Assembly (NCBI RefSeq): GCF_030272615.1
Contig: NC_081414.1
Span: forward strand, 764,875,413-764,939,412
Length of the DNA stretch: 64,000 bases
Direction: 5' to 3'
Source: Cryptomeria japonica
Lineage: Eukaryota > Streptophyta > Pinopsida > Cupressales > Cupressaceae
Shown here: piece after piece, positions 45,973-57,015 of the stretch
Numbering within the stretch: the stretch's first letter is position 1
How the letters are laid out: each line of letters begins with the position of its first letter
Position numbers and translations under genes: made by a program
Notes under the pieces: generated by a model
Told to the model about the DNA's origin: nothing
Database searches by the model: none
What the model saw: only the letters and a program-made list of their open reading frames with translations

Positions 45973-48900
45973 GTACTAAACATATCATATTCTGTTGGAT
46001 CATGTAATGTGGTATGGTACACACTTTTAATTTAATCATGGGTCACTCAGTCCTGTTCTCAACACATCATCAAAATTCTGATGATGGGTAACATAATGTG
46101 ATAGAAATACATCCACCATGGATCATGTTTTGTGATACAGAGACACTAGTATCCGATCATGGATCCCTATACACATCCCCTCACTGTTATCTGATGGTGA
46201 TCCCTATACACATCGCCATCTTTATAAGTGAAATATGAGACAGTCTCATTGTCACGACGGATCACTTCTCATTCTGATGATTAATCATGTAGTTTGATTA
46301 GGAACACATGCTTGTCCTGAAGATGGCTGATACAGAGACGAATATTCATCCTGATGAAGTATCATGTATCATGATACAAAGACATACATAATGTGATAGG
46401 AGAATATCCCCATTCTGATGGTGGAAAGTAGTGTGGTAGGAGACAAACTCATCCTGATGATGGATCACCTAGTGCGATAGGAGACAACCTTGTCTTGATA
46501 GTGGAGTACTCCTTGTCCTGATGAATGATCACACAGTTTCATATAAAACACATCTTCATTCTGGTGATGGATCATGTTGTGGCAGATAAAAATCCTTTCC
46601 TAATGATTAATCACATAGTGTTTTACTAATCATTGATCAATCGAAGTTTGATCCAGTTATGTTTCAGAAGCCCTTTTCATTATGCTTCACTTGTTTCTCT
46701 TTTTGGGATTGTTGTGCTGCAAGTTACATACAGGTGATCATGAGTTCCATTTTGGTAATGTTGACTTGTGGACACATAAAAGCTTTATTTCTTTGTTTTG
46801 TTTGACAAATATTTGGAGAGTTCTGAGACCGTACAGTGTTGGCCAGGCTGGGCATCATTACTTTATAGACCACCTTGCTTTGTATGAGCTGAGGCTCATT
46901 CTTGTGTGGAGTCGGCTTGGGCCACATTATTAAGATTTAACCTCAAACGTATTAATCGCTCCCTGATGTGCTCAATTAAATTTGCTAACTTGGATCACTC
47001 TAATGTGTCCAATTAAAATTGGGTAAACTTGGATTACACTCGAAAAATACCTGATCAAACTTGGATCACATTCGAATGTATCCAATTAAGCTCGGATCAA
47101 CTTGGATTGCACTCCAATATTCCTGATTAAACTTGGATCGCATTCTAATGCATCCAATTAGGCTCAGATCAAGTTGGATTGTACTCTAATAGACCCGATT
47201 AAACTTGGATCACACTCAGATGTACTCAACTGGACACACTCCTTGTGTCACTAGGATGTATCCCATATTAGTTCCACTATAACTTAGCCATGTCAAACTC
47301 GGGTCACACTCAGATGTAGACCTAGATACGTTTTTGCTGGGATATGCACAGCCTTTATTGTGTTGAGGGCATAGTAGCATTTCACTTACAGGGCATTGCC
47401 ATGGCATTGTAAAACTATAAATGGAGTTAAGTTAGGTTCAAAATGGTAAAATCTGAACAAAAAACTAGGGAACTAAAAACCAATGTACTATTTGTAAAAA
47501 TAGAGATTTTTTTTGTTATTGTGTAAGAATTTTAGTGTTCACCACATGACCTGGGTGGTCTTGGCCTTATTAATACTTACAGGCAGGGGCTGACCTTGTG
47601 TGCCTTATGGATAATTTGTGCCCCAGAAGGTCGAGAAACCTGGAAAATCCTTCAAGCATTTATTACTTTTGGAGTTCCTCATGGCGAATAGGCTTGGCAA
47701 GGTTTGGGCCTTCATTCCATCATCATCATGGAGGAGCTGGTGCAAATTCAAGGCACTTTTGTTGGCAAAAGTATATGGAAGGCTTGGGAAGCCATCAAGT
47801 TGCGGCTTATCTAGAAAGGGAATGATTTTATGAGTTGGATCTCCTCCAACCAACAATCATTTTGGTGATCTCCTGTGGTTACTTGCTAGGATTGACCTCT
47901 TGCCAAAGTTCCCTACGTCTATATGATAATTTTTTTTAGTTAGGGGGCTTTATTTCATACTTCTTCTCCAAAGCCACTCAGAACTAGCTACCTTGACTAG
48001 AATTTAATGTTAAATATAGGCTTGGGAATCAAGATTTTGAATCATTTCAAAATATTACGGAGACTCTGCCTCTAAAAATATTGTATAAGGTTGTGATTCA
48101 ATGTACTACACCTTGGTGGAAGGATTTGAAGTGGTATCTAGACATTCCATGTATGAATTACACACCCTTCCAAAGGTATTCTTGGCTTTCTCCTCGCTTG
48201 CTCATGGTTAAAACTCAATGTGAAGTGGAACATTTAGTCCACTTCCACTCAATGGTGCCACACGTTTCAAATAGTTTGGTCTGCCATTTTGGAGCCCAAA
48301 TTGGTTCATTTTGCTTGGTGTCTCCTATATCAAGGTCTTCACATTGGATCTTGTGTTATCCAAAATCCCTTTGTCTTTTTTGCAGACATTTGGAAAACAT
48401 TTAAGCATTTCGTTTGGTTTTGCCCAAAAGCCTAAGTGGCACAAAATTGGATAGATTATTTTTCAAGCCTTTCCAGCCAGAGCTTTTTTCCTAGCATATG
48501 ATTCTTTTAAGTGACCGGTCTGGGATGCTTGTGAGATTTACCCAAATTTTTCATTCCTTTAGAGTTGAAATTCTATTAAGCATATGGAAAGATAGAAATA
48601 TTGCTTTATTTTTAGGTTCTACTAGGGATTCTCATTTCTTTAGGTACACTAAAGCTATTATATGTTCTAATGTTATGTCATAGATCTAGGTCTAGCCCAT
48701 TAAAGTTGCTGTGGAGGTTTCCCACTTGTAGGCACTTGTTGAGCATTGGGCCAGTGACCCTAAAACTATTGCTCGTGTATCTCTTCCTCCTATTAGGGAT
48801 GTTTTATCTCCGTGTGGGTGCCATTGTAGCCATAGCCACAATGTTTGTTCAAGACATGGCTCTCATGGGTCTGAAGGATCTCAACAACGTTGACATTATG

Positions 48901-51900
48901 ATTGGTCTCCCCACAATGTGGAGAGTCTTGTACCTCTCAACTTGATTGTGACCTCCTTGGTTTGCATGATAGTGGGAAATTCCTTCAATTGGACCTTGCT
49001 ATTTCACTTGTTCACACAACTCTTGTTGATCCAGAAATAGAAAGAGACAAGGAGGATACCTTCATAGGTTTGGAAGCCATTTCTGATGGCAAGGAATTCT
49101 TAAATGGCTGGGGTAAACCCCTTGATAATGCTCCTCCTCCTCCTTTTGCTAGTATAGCTCTTATTGTTTAATAGGGTATCTGCTTTTGTTTGTTTTAGGG
49201 CTCTAGCTTTGACTTTTGGGGGTGGATTCCATTCCACTTATCTTTATGTGAATTGTGTTTTGCTTTTTTATTATTTTAATATAGAAATCCATTGTTCATT
49301 TTAAAATATAGTGCATATGAATTACTATAAATGTTATACATAATAAACATGCTAATTGTAAAAAATTCTATTTTATTTTCACTTGAGAGGGTTTATGTAA
49401 AAATTAAATGGCTAAAAGAAAAATTGTTAGAAATTAGGATCTTAGGATGCTAATCATTATAAACAAGATCATAAAATAAATGAAATGAGAATTATACAAT
49501 CATAAATCTACACATTACACAAGATATACATGGGGAAAACCCTTTCGGGTAGAAAACCCCATAAAGCATTATTTTATTAAAACACTTACAAATATAGTCT
49601 ATCATAAAATAGACTTGAACATGGGGACACTCCTCCAATACTTCCACATGGCCAATAATACCTCATGTGCATAGTGATACAACTCACCATAAAGCTCCAA
49701 ATTCCCACACCTCTCAAATGAGAGAGAACCTCCTTAAATTAGGAGGAAGGGTGGCTTTAGTAGTCACACCTTTTCAATAACCCCCACTCATAAATAATCA
49801 ATAATCTAATAGTAATTAGATTATAATTATTTCAAATGGGATATGCTTATAAAACATATAATATATAAGGTTTTATAACCATATATTAGAACATTATATA
49901 TAAATGTCATAAGGATGTGATCACTAATAACATTATGTTCTAACAAAAATCCTCTTTGAGATTTAAAATTAGACTTATAAAAAAAATCCCTTTAAACTAA
50001 AAGAATATTTAAACACCCTAATTCTAATCTTAAACTAAAAATGTCTAGTCTATCTTTGCTTTGTATTTTTCTGTCTGTTAAACTGAACCATAAAAGATGT
50101 ATATTAAAAAATTAAAAATACTTCTTGAAAAACTTTGAGAAATGGCATGGTAAATGTGGCAGGTTGTGATTACTTGAGAAAATCTGAGTGTAAAGTTACT
50201 GAGGTTGAAGGTAATCTGAACTGGGATACTGTCATAGGAATGTTTTGGTTCACCATTTCACTACAATTTTTTGTACTTCCATTGAGGTTTCTAACTTGCT
50301 TTGTATAAAGCAGATTTTCATCTGAAATTTTGAGATATTTTTTGCATTCAAACTCTTGTCATTTTGGTGGAAATATTCGTAGATTGATCTAATGAATTTT
50401 ATTTGGTATGCTTGGAGATGCATTTGCAATTACTGCTTTGCTTGCAGTTTTGCAATGCTCATTTTAAACTAAAATGATAAATTATGAACATAAATATTTC
50501 ACAATAATATCAATAAATAAAAGAGTTATTGGAAAAGACTGTATGTTGGATTTTTGTATCAACAATCTGGATTACACAGTGATCCATTGTCAGGATAACA
50601 TGAGTGTTTTGGATCATACTGTGTAATCCATCACGATGATAACAAAATTGAGTGTGGAAGGCAAACTCATTCAACGAGTTCTTGCATTGCAAGTTTGAAG
50701 CCAGGTTTGTACTTGTGTCTTTCAAACAAGAACTATTTTGGGGTATATTGTTGAATTTTATTTTGTAGGCAGCTTTCACAATTCCAACTTGTGCTTCAAG
50801 TTTCAGATATTTTTTTGTATGGTAGAATATGTTTTTTGGGCCTGGTTTTATACTGCTGAACCTATGAATTCTCATGTTTTCATCTCATCAAATTTTACTT
50901 CATGTCTTCCAGTTCCAATCGTAGTATCTTTTAATCAAATTGCGAATACCATTCTGGGCGAGCTTACACATTTAGAAATTGTATTCTTGAGTACTTTAAC
51001 CAATTTTCTCTGGATGAAATCAATAATTTTTACCTGCATATATTTTATTCATGTCTTTACAGAGTCATACAAGAATTAAGAATTAGGGAAAATTGTGCAA
51101 CCATTTTATTGTATATGTTTTTTATGCAGGCAGCACGTGTAATAGGTACAGGAACTTTTGGATGTGGTACTGTGATTGTAGAAGGACATGATTTTATAGC
51201 TGAGGGAATTACATTTGAAAATGCTTCACCACAGGTATGATCATCCACTGTTGAACCATTTTTTTTTGAAGTTAAGGTTACAGCTTTTTTGGCACTAAAC
51301 CTAGCTGACTGTCGTGATGGCTTTCCTTTTTTGTCATGTAAGTTTTGACTAGAAGATAATCATGACCGTTTGAGATCTTCTGTGCATATAACAAACTTCC
51401 AGGAAGGTTTGCGACATTCCGTTGTAAGAGTAAGAAAGCTCAAGTTACACTTATAAATAGAATGCTATTCAGAACAAGAAAGAGACTGTTTATTAAAATT
51501 ATAGCCTATCCTCTGTCGGTATCTATTGATTTGACAATACACATCCAGTTTAAAAGTTATGAGATGTTTTCGGGATCTTGCTGCCACAATTCTGTAGGAA
51601 AGGGTGGTAAATATCAATTAAGTGGGAGCTACTATCAGTGGTTGATAGAGACCAAACAGTCACTTATCTACTGGACCAACTTTTATTCTTATCTGGCATA
51701 TAACTTCCTATCTGATCATCTGTAATAGTTTTCTTCAAGTCTGTTAATTATATTCTTTTTAACAATGCAGGAAGCAATACAGCCAGCATTTGTTTTGAAA
51801 AGTTATTTACTCAGGTTAAATATTTGATCACTCTGTTTCATAAGAGAAGGCCATTTATTTGTTTTCATTTCCTGTCCATAGTAATATAGAAAGTCATTTT

Positions 51901-52747
51901 TCAACAATTTGAAGTTTATGGTTGCTGTTCATTAAGTGACAATCACATAAAAAATAAATACTTGAGAGTTGTGCTATATGTTTGCTGTGCTGATTTTCTT
52001 GTACTACTATGCTTCTTATAAAACATTTGTTTCAGCGGTTATAGTATAAGAAAAAAATTGATAGTGCTACCCTATTTTGACTATAGACTATTGAGACATG
52101 CCAATTCATGCATTTGCTATGCAAATCTTAGCAATACATAAAAGTTGAATTGGATGCCTTTTAACCTCCTGGATATTGTTTCCTTTTGGGAAGTTTCAGT
52201 TGCCCTTTCATTATATGCATGTAATATCATAGATTATTTCTGTTTATTTATGTGCTCTCTGTGAATGTCTAATTGGAATCGTGACATGGGATGGATTATA
52301 TATAATTATCTCTATCAACTGAACTATTTGCAATAGTATAAAAAAATATTTAAGAAAGTATCCACTCTGATCACTTTGGCTAGTATTATTATAGGGTTCA
52401 GGTCAAGCTGTGGCCATTCGTGTGACAGCCGACAGGTGTGCTTTCTACAGCTGCAGATTTCTGGGGTGGCAGGTATCTATTTGTGTTCAGTTTTACAGGA
52501 AAAATGCTGCAATTTATGTTTGTCAAGACATGGGTATGATTAATCCTTATGTTTTGCAGGACACTGCTTACCTACATTATGGGAAGCACTATTTGAGAGA
52601 TTGTTACATTGAAGGCAGCGTAGACTTTATATTTGGCAATGCCACAGCTCTACTAGAGAATTGCCACATTCACTGCAAGTCACAAGGGTTTATCACTGCT
52701 CACAGCCGGAAATCTGCAGAAGAATCAACAGGCTATGTATTCCTCAG
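45721..52747 (+). CDS. Pectinesterase (PME31-like), 5' part, four exons
   Basis: Joins 45721-45972, 51130-51234, 52395-52472 and 52560-52747, about 207 codons with all GT-AG junctions and a consistent frame. Pectinesterase de-esterifies cell-wall homogalacturonan, releasing methanol. Seen: VVAQDGRGDFSTVQDAIDAVP (first beta-helix strand), GVYRQPVYVPK, ARVIGTGTFGCGTVIVEG, ITFENASPQ, GSGQAVAIRVTADRCAFYSC (oxyanion Gln), GWQ-DTAY (Gln and acid/base Asp across intron 3), and IEGSVDFIFGNATALLENC (nucleophile Asp). The match to the Arabidopsis PME31 subfamily is strong from memory. There is no inhibitor-like pro-region and no evident signal peptide (MERASERKL), as in PME31. The LGRPW exon and the C-terminus are not in the window, so the gene either continues past 64000 or is truncated. 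Confidence 0.9.
46040..46640. repeat. Degenerate tandem array, about 45-bp unit
   Basis: Variations on ATCCTGATGATGGATCATGT followed by AGTGTGATAGGAGACA recur about twelve times, strongly diverged. Inside intron 1. Confidence 0.6.
46955..47240. repeat. Degenerate tandem array, about 60-70-bp unit
   Basis: A two-part unit of AAACTTGGATCACACTC, then AATGTATCCAATTAAGCTC, then GGATCAACTTGGATTGCACT recurs four to five times with changes. Inside intron 1. Confidence 0.65.
47570..49260 (+). pseudogene. Decayed LINE ORF2 3' fragment in intron 1
   Basis: Frames broken throughout. Recognisable pieces resemble the C-terminal zf-RVT region of plant L1-type ORF2: SFWW, KTFKHFVWFCPKA (Cys/His/Trp pattern, about 48390-48440), EILLSIWKDRNIALF (about 48560-48610), VEHWASDPKTIARVSLPP (about 48738-48790). 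It ends in Pro-rich coding-like sequence near 49165, followed by T-rich sequence. There is no RT core and no poly-A tail. Assigned on a few motifs only. Confidence 0.4.
49425..49945. mobile_element. Solo LTR, 521 bp, copia type, in intron 1
   Basis: Begins TGTTAGAAATTAGG and ends TATGTTCTAACA, with terminal 8-bp inverted repeat TGTTAGAA/TTCTAACA. Exact 5-bp duplication AAAAT at 49420-49424 and 49946-49950. The centre contains GGGGAAAACCCTTTCGGG, a frequent Ty1/copia LTR word. No internal region, so a solo LTR. Confidence 0.9.
51130..51234 (+). CDS. Pectinesterase exon 2
   Basis: 35 codons, AARVIGTGTFGCGT...ENASPQ. Acceptor TTTATGCAG/GC at 51129, donor CAG/GTATGA at 51235. Phase 0 on both sides. 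Confidence 0.9.
51235..52394 (+). other. Pectinesterase intron 2 (1160 bp)
   Basis: GT at 51235, AG at 52393-52394, T-rich 3' end. No repeat or gene recognised. A 44-bp segment with splice-like ends (51771-51814) was considered as an exon and rejected. Confidence 0.85.
52395..52472 (+). CDS. Pectinesterase exon 3
   Basis: 26 codons, GSGQAVAIRVTADRC...FLGWQ. Acceptor TTATTATAG at 52394, donor CAG/GTATCT at 52473. Carries the conserved QAVA motif. Confidence 0.9.
52473..52559 (+). other. Pectinesterase intron 3 (87 bp)
   Basis: GTATCT...TTTTGCAG. The length is a multiple of three and the reading frame through it has no stop. Confidence 0.85.
52560..52747 (+). CDS. Pectinesterase exon 4
   Basis: Starts DTAYLHYGKHYL after the acceptor GTTTTGCAG (52559) and ends ...STGYVFL plus two bases of an Arg codon, with the donor CAG/GTAACT at 52748. 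Contains VDFIFGNA with the catalytic Asp. Intron 4 is in phase 2. Confidence 0.9.
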
Positions 52748-53360
52748 GTAACTCTACCAATCTTTAATGGACCTCAAGATCAGTCCACATGTCCTGACTT
52801 CTATTGTGAGATTTGTACGCAGTGTAGTGTTCTATTAGATGATAATTCCAATGCAATGAACCATGTAGAAGTTAATTCATTGGTTTATATATAAATTTTG
52901 GACTCACTTTTGCATCTTAATTGTGGATCCTTTTGGTGGAAGTTTTGGAGCTTATTTATAATTTTTTGAATGTTTTGATGAATGGCATAGATTTGTTTGA
53001 TGTATCTATGGATGAGAAGATTTTCTTAGAATAAATGAGGCATGATGAATGGTTAAGATTTGATTTGTTTTACATGGACGCCATTTATTTTTGCAAGCAT
53101 ATGGAGGGTATTAAATATTTTGTTGCAAAAATAGAGTGTTGAGAATAAAATATTCTAAATGGATGAATGAGATTTGATTTTATGGATAATGAGATTAAAT
53201 GGAGGGAAATGAATTTATTTCTTCATTTAATTGGAATGGTGAGATGGAAATTAGGTTTTAATTATTTAATTTTAAATGTTCGATGGAAATTAGGTTTTAT
53301 TTAACTATTTTAAATGTGAAATAGAAATTAGACCAATTAATTATTAAAACTAACTAGTGG
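52748..53360 (+). other. Start of pectinesterase intron 4 or 3' flank
   Basis: AT-rich with no coding signal. If the gene is intact, everything from here to the window end belongs to intron 4. Confidence 0.5.
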
Positions 53361-53365
53361 CATAG

Positions 53366-56300
53366 TGTTGAGTGTTGATGTGTTTTTCATGCACATGTGA
53401 ACACAAAATAAAATACCTTAAGTATCTTATCTTCTCTTGAACAAAATTTCCTCGAATGCTGAAGATTTCGCCTAAGGATCATTCGAGAAGACTCCAAGGT
53501 TCTTATATGTAGGGTCTCTATGTGTGGATAAGCTCAATTTGGTTTGATGTGATTATTGCTGGAATCACAAGGGGACTTACATTTGATTGCCTGAGTGTTT
53601 AATCTGCTGGAACTTGAGTCCTATTTACTCACCGGGAAGAATAAAGAAATAGCAAAAGGTAAAGGGACTCAGAAAGTCTACTCTAAGACCTAGAATGCAA
53701 GAAGGTAGATGAACGACTAGGTGGAGTCCTACTGGGCTAGGTATCACCATCAAACTGAACAATTCAACACCAGCTTAGTGCGATCTTCTAGGGTAGTTCT
53801 GAAGATGTTCAAATCATCACTGTCAAACACTGATCATCATTCAAGTTAATGCATGAACAATAGACGCGTAACGACTCGAGATTGAGCTCATTCAATGCCA
53901 GTTGACCACGTAGGGCACCCTTACAATCAACAAGAGGCTAGTGCTTTGGACTAGGTGGATTCCAAGCGAGTGCATTCAATAACTTCCTTCATTCAGTATA
54001 ATTATTTACCATCTAAAATGAAGATTCAACAAGAGACCATGCATATTGCAAAGAAACGACATATTTCACCATATCGTCAATGAAAATGGAGTTCATTTAC
54101 AATTTAGGCAACAATTTCTTGCCTTCTCCTAATCTACTCTATTGCTATTCTATTTGCTATTCTATTTTACTGACTATTCACTAACTCTTATTAACTAACT
54201 CTTAACTATTAACCTTTACAAATGAAGAGCCAGAGCTTTATATAGAGAGCTCTTTACATTTCAATGGCTCTGATTGATTTACAATCAATGGCTAGGATTA
54301 CAAGATGAAAACCCTAATTAGGGTTTGTTACAACAAACTCCTTTAGCCAATGAGAAAATTGCATTCAATATTGTGAGCCAATAGGAAATCGGGGTAGGTG
54401 CCTCGAAGTTTGTGCCATCCCTGGTAAGTCAGGTACATTTAATCTAGACACGTTGAGGCGGAGCTATCTGACTGGAGGAATAGTGATTAGGATGCCACCT
54501 TGTCTGGTATTTGCTCGTATCTCTTTTGATACTCAATTTAGTGATACTGAGAAGCTAACTTTGATTAACTCTTCTGAAACTATCTGCTTCTTCAACGTAC
54601 CCCTGCACTGGCCTTGGTGATCCTCCTTCGTCCTTGATGTACTCAATGAATGATGTACCTCCTTGACTCCCATGTGTTTGATGAAGCCTCCTTCTCGGTC
54701 AAGTCACTCCTTTGGTAGCTCATATCGCTTTGAAGTTTTATAAGATCTTTCTTCTGATATCTTATGGTTTCTCCATGTGGTAGAATGAGGATCTTGAGGA
54801 TAGCTTGGAACTCCTTGAACACTTGAAGTCTTCCAACACTTTAGAAGCACCTTGAATCCTCCTCCATGCATTTTAAGTGTCCTCAATGATGATGAAACTC
54901 AATGAGGTCACCCTTGTCCTGGCCTGATCTTCCTTCTAGCTCACACTTCGATTTCGCTTTGGACCTTGGCCAAGGACAGGGCTTATAAGGAATTTTGCTC
55001 TGGACCCTTTGGAAGGGTCAGGAGCAAAATTTGTGATTTAGCTTCAAATCCATCACTTCATTGCCTTAAATTACCTTTCAAAGGCAAGTACATATCAATT
55101 CTTTCCCAACCATGCCTTAGAAATCAAGATCTTGGTCTCAACAAGGAACAAATAGGGGTTATAGGAAATTTCGCTTTGGACCCTTTGGAAGGGTCAGGAG
55201 CGAAATTTGTATTTTAGGACAAATTCTTCACATTTTGTGACCACCACTCACCACTTACTCAAATGCATGCCTAAGGATGCCTCTAAGTTCAATCCTCCTC
55301 AATCAACACTAGGCTTGATACAAAATTGGGAGCAAAAGGAGTTTTCTAGGAATTTCGCTTTGGACCCTTTGGAAGGGTCAGGAGCAAAATTTGCAATTTA
55401 GTCTTAATTCCATCATTTCCTTTGCTCCAATCCACCTTGTAAGGCAAATATGCATCAATCTTCCCTTAACTACGCCATAGGGATAAGGTTCTTGGTCTCA
55501 ACAAGGAAGAAAATAGTGTTTTAAGAAATTTCGCTTTGGACCCTTTGGAAGGGTCAGGAGCAAAATTTGTCTTTAAGCTCATTTCACACCTCTTTTCTCC
55601 TTTCTTTGCCTTGAATTTAACTTGTCAAACCTCCTTCTATCACCATCAAGTCAACTTGCTCTCAAAGTGGTGTCCATTTTAAGGTTTTGGTGAGGAAAAA
55701 AGGTTTCTCAAGAATTTCGCTCTGGACCCTTTGGAAGGGTTATGAGCGAAATTGATGTTTTAGGCGAAATTTTCCATCATTGACTTCATTTGCAACTTTT
55801 CCTCATCAAAAACAAGTGATTTGCCTTCAAGAATGCTTAGGAATGGATTAATTCAAAGGTTGGAGCAAGGGATAGTACTTCATGGAGAAATTCGCTTTGG
55901 ACCCTTTGGAAGGGTTAGGAGCTTGAAATTTTTTCACTCTGGACCCTTTGGAAGGGTTAGGAGCGAAATTGAGGAATTTGCCTTAGATATCACTCAAACA
56001 TTCAAACTTCTTCTTCAATCACATTGCTCTTACCTCAAGACATGCTAACAAACCACCTTAAAGGAGTTCCTGGCTCAAAAGTTGGATGAAAAGTGCATTT
56101 TAACCATTTCGCCTAGGTACCCCTAGAAGGATAGGACCTATCCAGGAATTTCGCTCTGGGCCCTTTGGAAGGGTCAGGAGCGAAATTCATGTTTTAGGTT
56201 CAATTTCTTCATTTTCCCCTCAACTTTGCTCTTAGACTTGGTTTTTAGATCCTTCATCTTAATCAAGTCCATTTGCCTTCAAGGTGATGTCAATTCAATG

Positions 56301-57010
56301 CTTTTGATGACAAATTAGGTCTTTCCAAGGATTTCGCTCTGGACCCTTTGGAAGGGTCAGGAGCAAAATTTGTCTTTTAGGCTCAAATCTTGACCTTTTC
56401 ATCAAATTTCCATATCCAAGCTTATCCAAGGCGTCTCTAGAGGTGAACTCAAGCTTATTTCCCCCAAATCTATGCCTTAAAGTGAAAGTTTTGTCTAGAA
56501 TAGGAGTCAAAAGGGAGCTAAGGAAGATTTCGCTCTGGACCCTTTGGAAGGGCCAGGAGTGAAATTTGCAAAAATGCTCAAATTCTTGACCTTTCTCCAA
56601 ATTTCCAAGTCTAGACCTGATCATTAGGCATTTCTCAAGGATAAATAGGTCAGCTTCACATCAATCAATGCCTAGAACTTCATCATTCATCATCTGGACC
56701 AATCTCAAACCCTCAAAGATGATACTCACTCACAAAGCTTCATTGATTTCCTCAAACTCAAACAAGACATAACCTATCAACAAGAGCAAAGCTTGACCTA
56801 GGGAAGGCTTTCAAAGAGACCCTGACCTAGACCACCTACTGACTAAATTCAACTTAAGCAAACCCTGCTATCCTAATGATCTTTCTGACAACTCCCCAAT
56901 GCAAAGGCTAATAGCCAAGACCAGACAACGAAGCAAAGAAAACTAACCCTAGAAAGCAAAAAGTAGGGGTCCCCATTTGCAATGGGGCGATGTGTGAATA
57001 TGTCACAACA
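53366..57010 (-). mobile_element. Large solo LTR, 3645 bp, gypsy type
   Basis: On the minus strand it begins TGTTGTGACATATTC at 57010, with ATCGCCCCATTGCAAATGG soon after, and ends CATCAACACTCAACA at 53366. Exact 5-bp duplication CATAG at 53361-53365 and 57011-57015. No pol or gag inside. About 1.6 kb of it (54991-56566) is a hairpin-bearing tandem array. A size above 3 kb is large for an LTR but not unknown in gypsy families. Confidence 0.85.
54991..56566. repeat. Tandem array of ten hairpin units, about 180-bp period
   Basis: Ten copies of a 40-bp inverted repeat with left arm AATTTCGCTCTGGACCCTT, a TGG loop and right arm AAGGGTCAGGAGCGAAATT. They start near 54991, 55166, 55351, 55526, 55712, 55886, 55928, 56146, 56331 and 56527. 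An eleventh, strongly decayed, is near 56107. Spacing alternates about 175 and 185, with similar spacer text in alternate units (for example after copies 1 and 3), indicating a dimeric unit of about 360 bp. Two copies (55886 and 55928) are nearly adjacent. The spacers are more diverged than the hairpins. Confidence 0.9.
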
Positions 57011-57015
57011 CATAG

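Larger units (their letters stand above)
45973..51129 (+). other. Pectinesterase intron 1 (5157 bp)
   Basis: Bounded by GT at 45973 and AG at 51128-51129. Filled with two degenerate tandem arrays, a LINE fragment and a solo LTR. The last 1.2 kb (49946-51129) is AT-rich and otherwise featureless. Growth of introns by element insertion is common in conifers. Confidence 0.85.

Noticed and set aside
51771-51814. Possible extra pectinesterase exon with CAG acceptor and CAG/GT donor
   Set aside because: It is 44 bp long and would shift the reading frame, and the protein family has no extra segment between SPQ and GSGQ.
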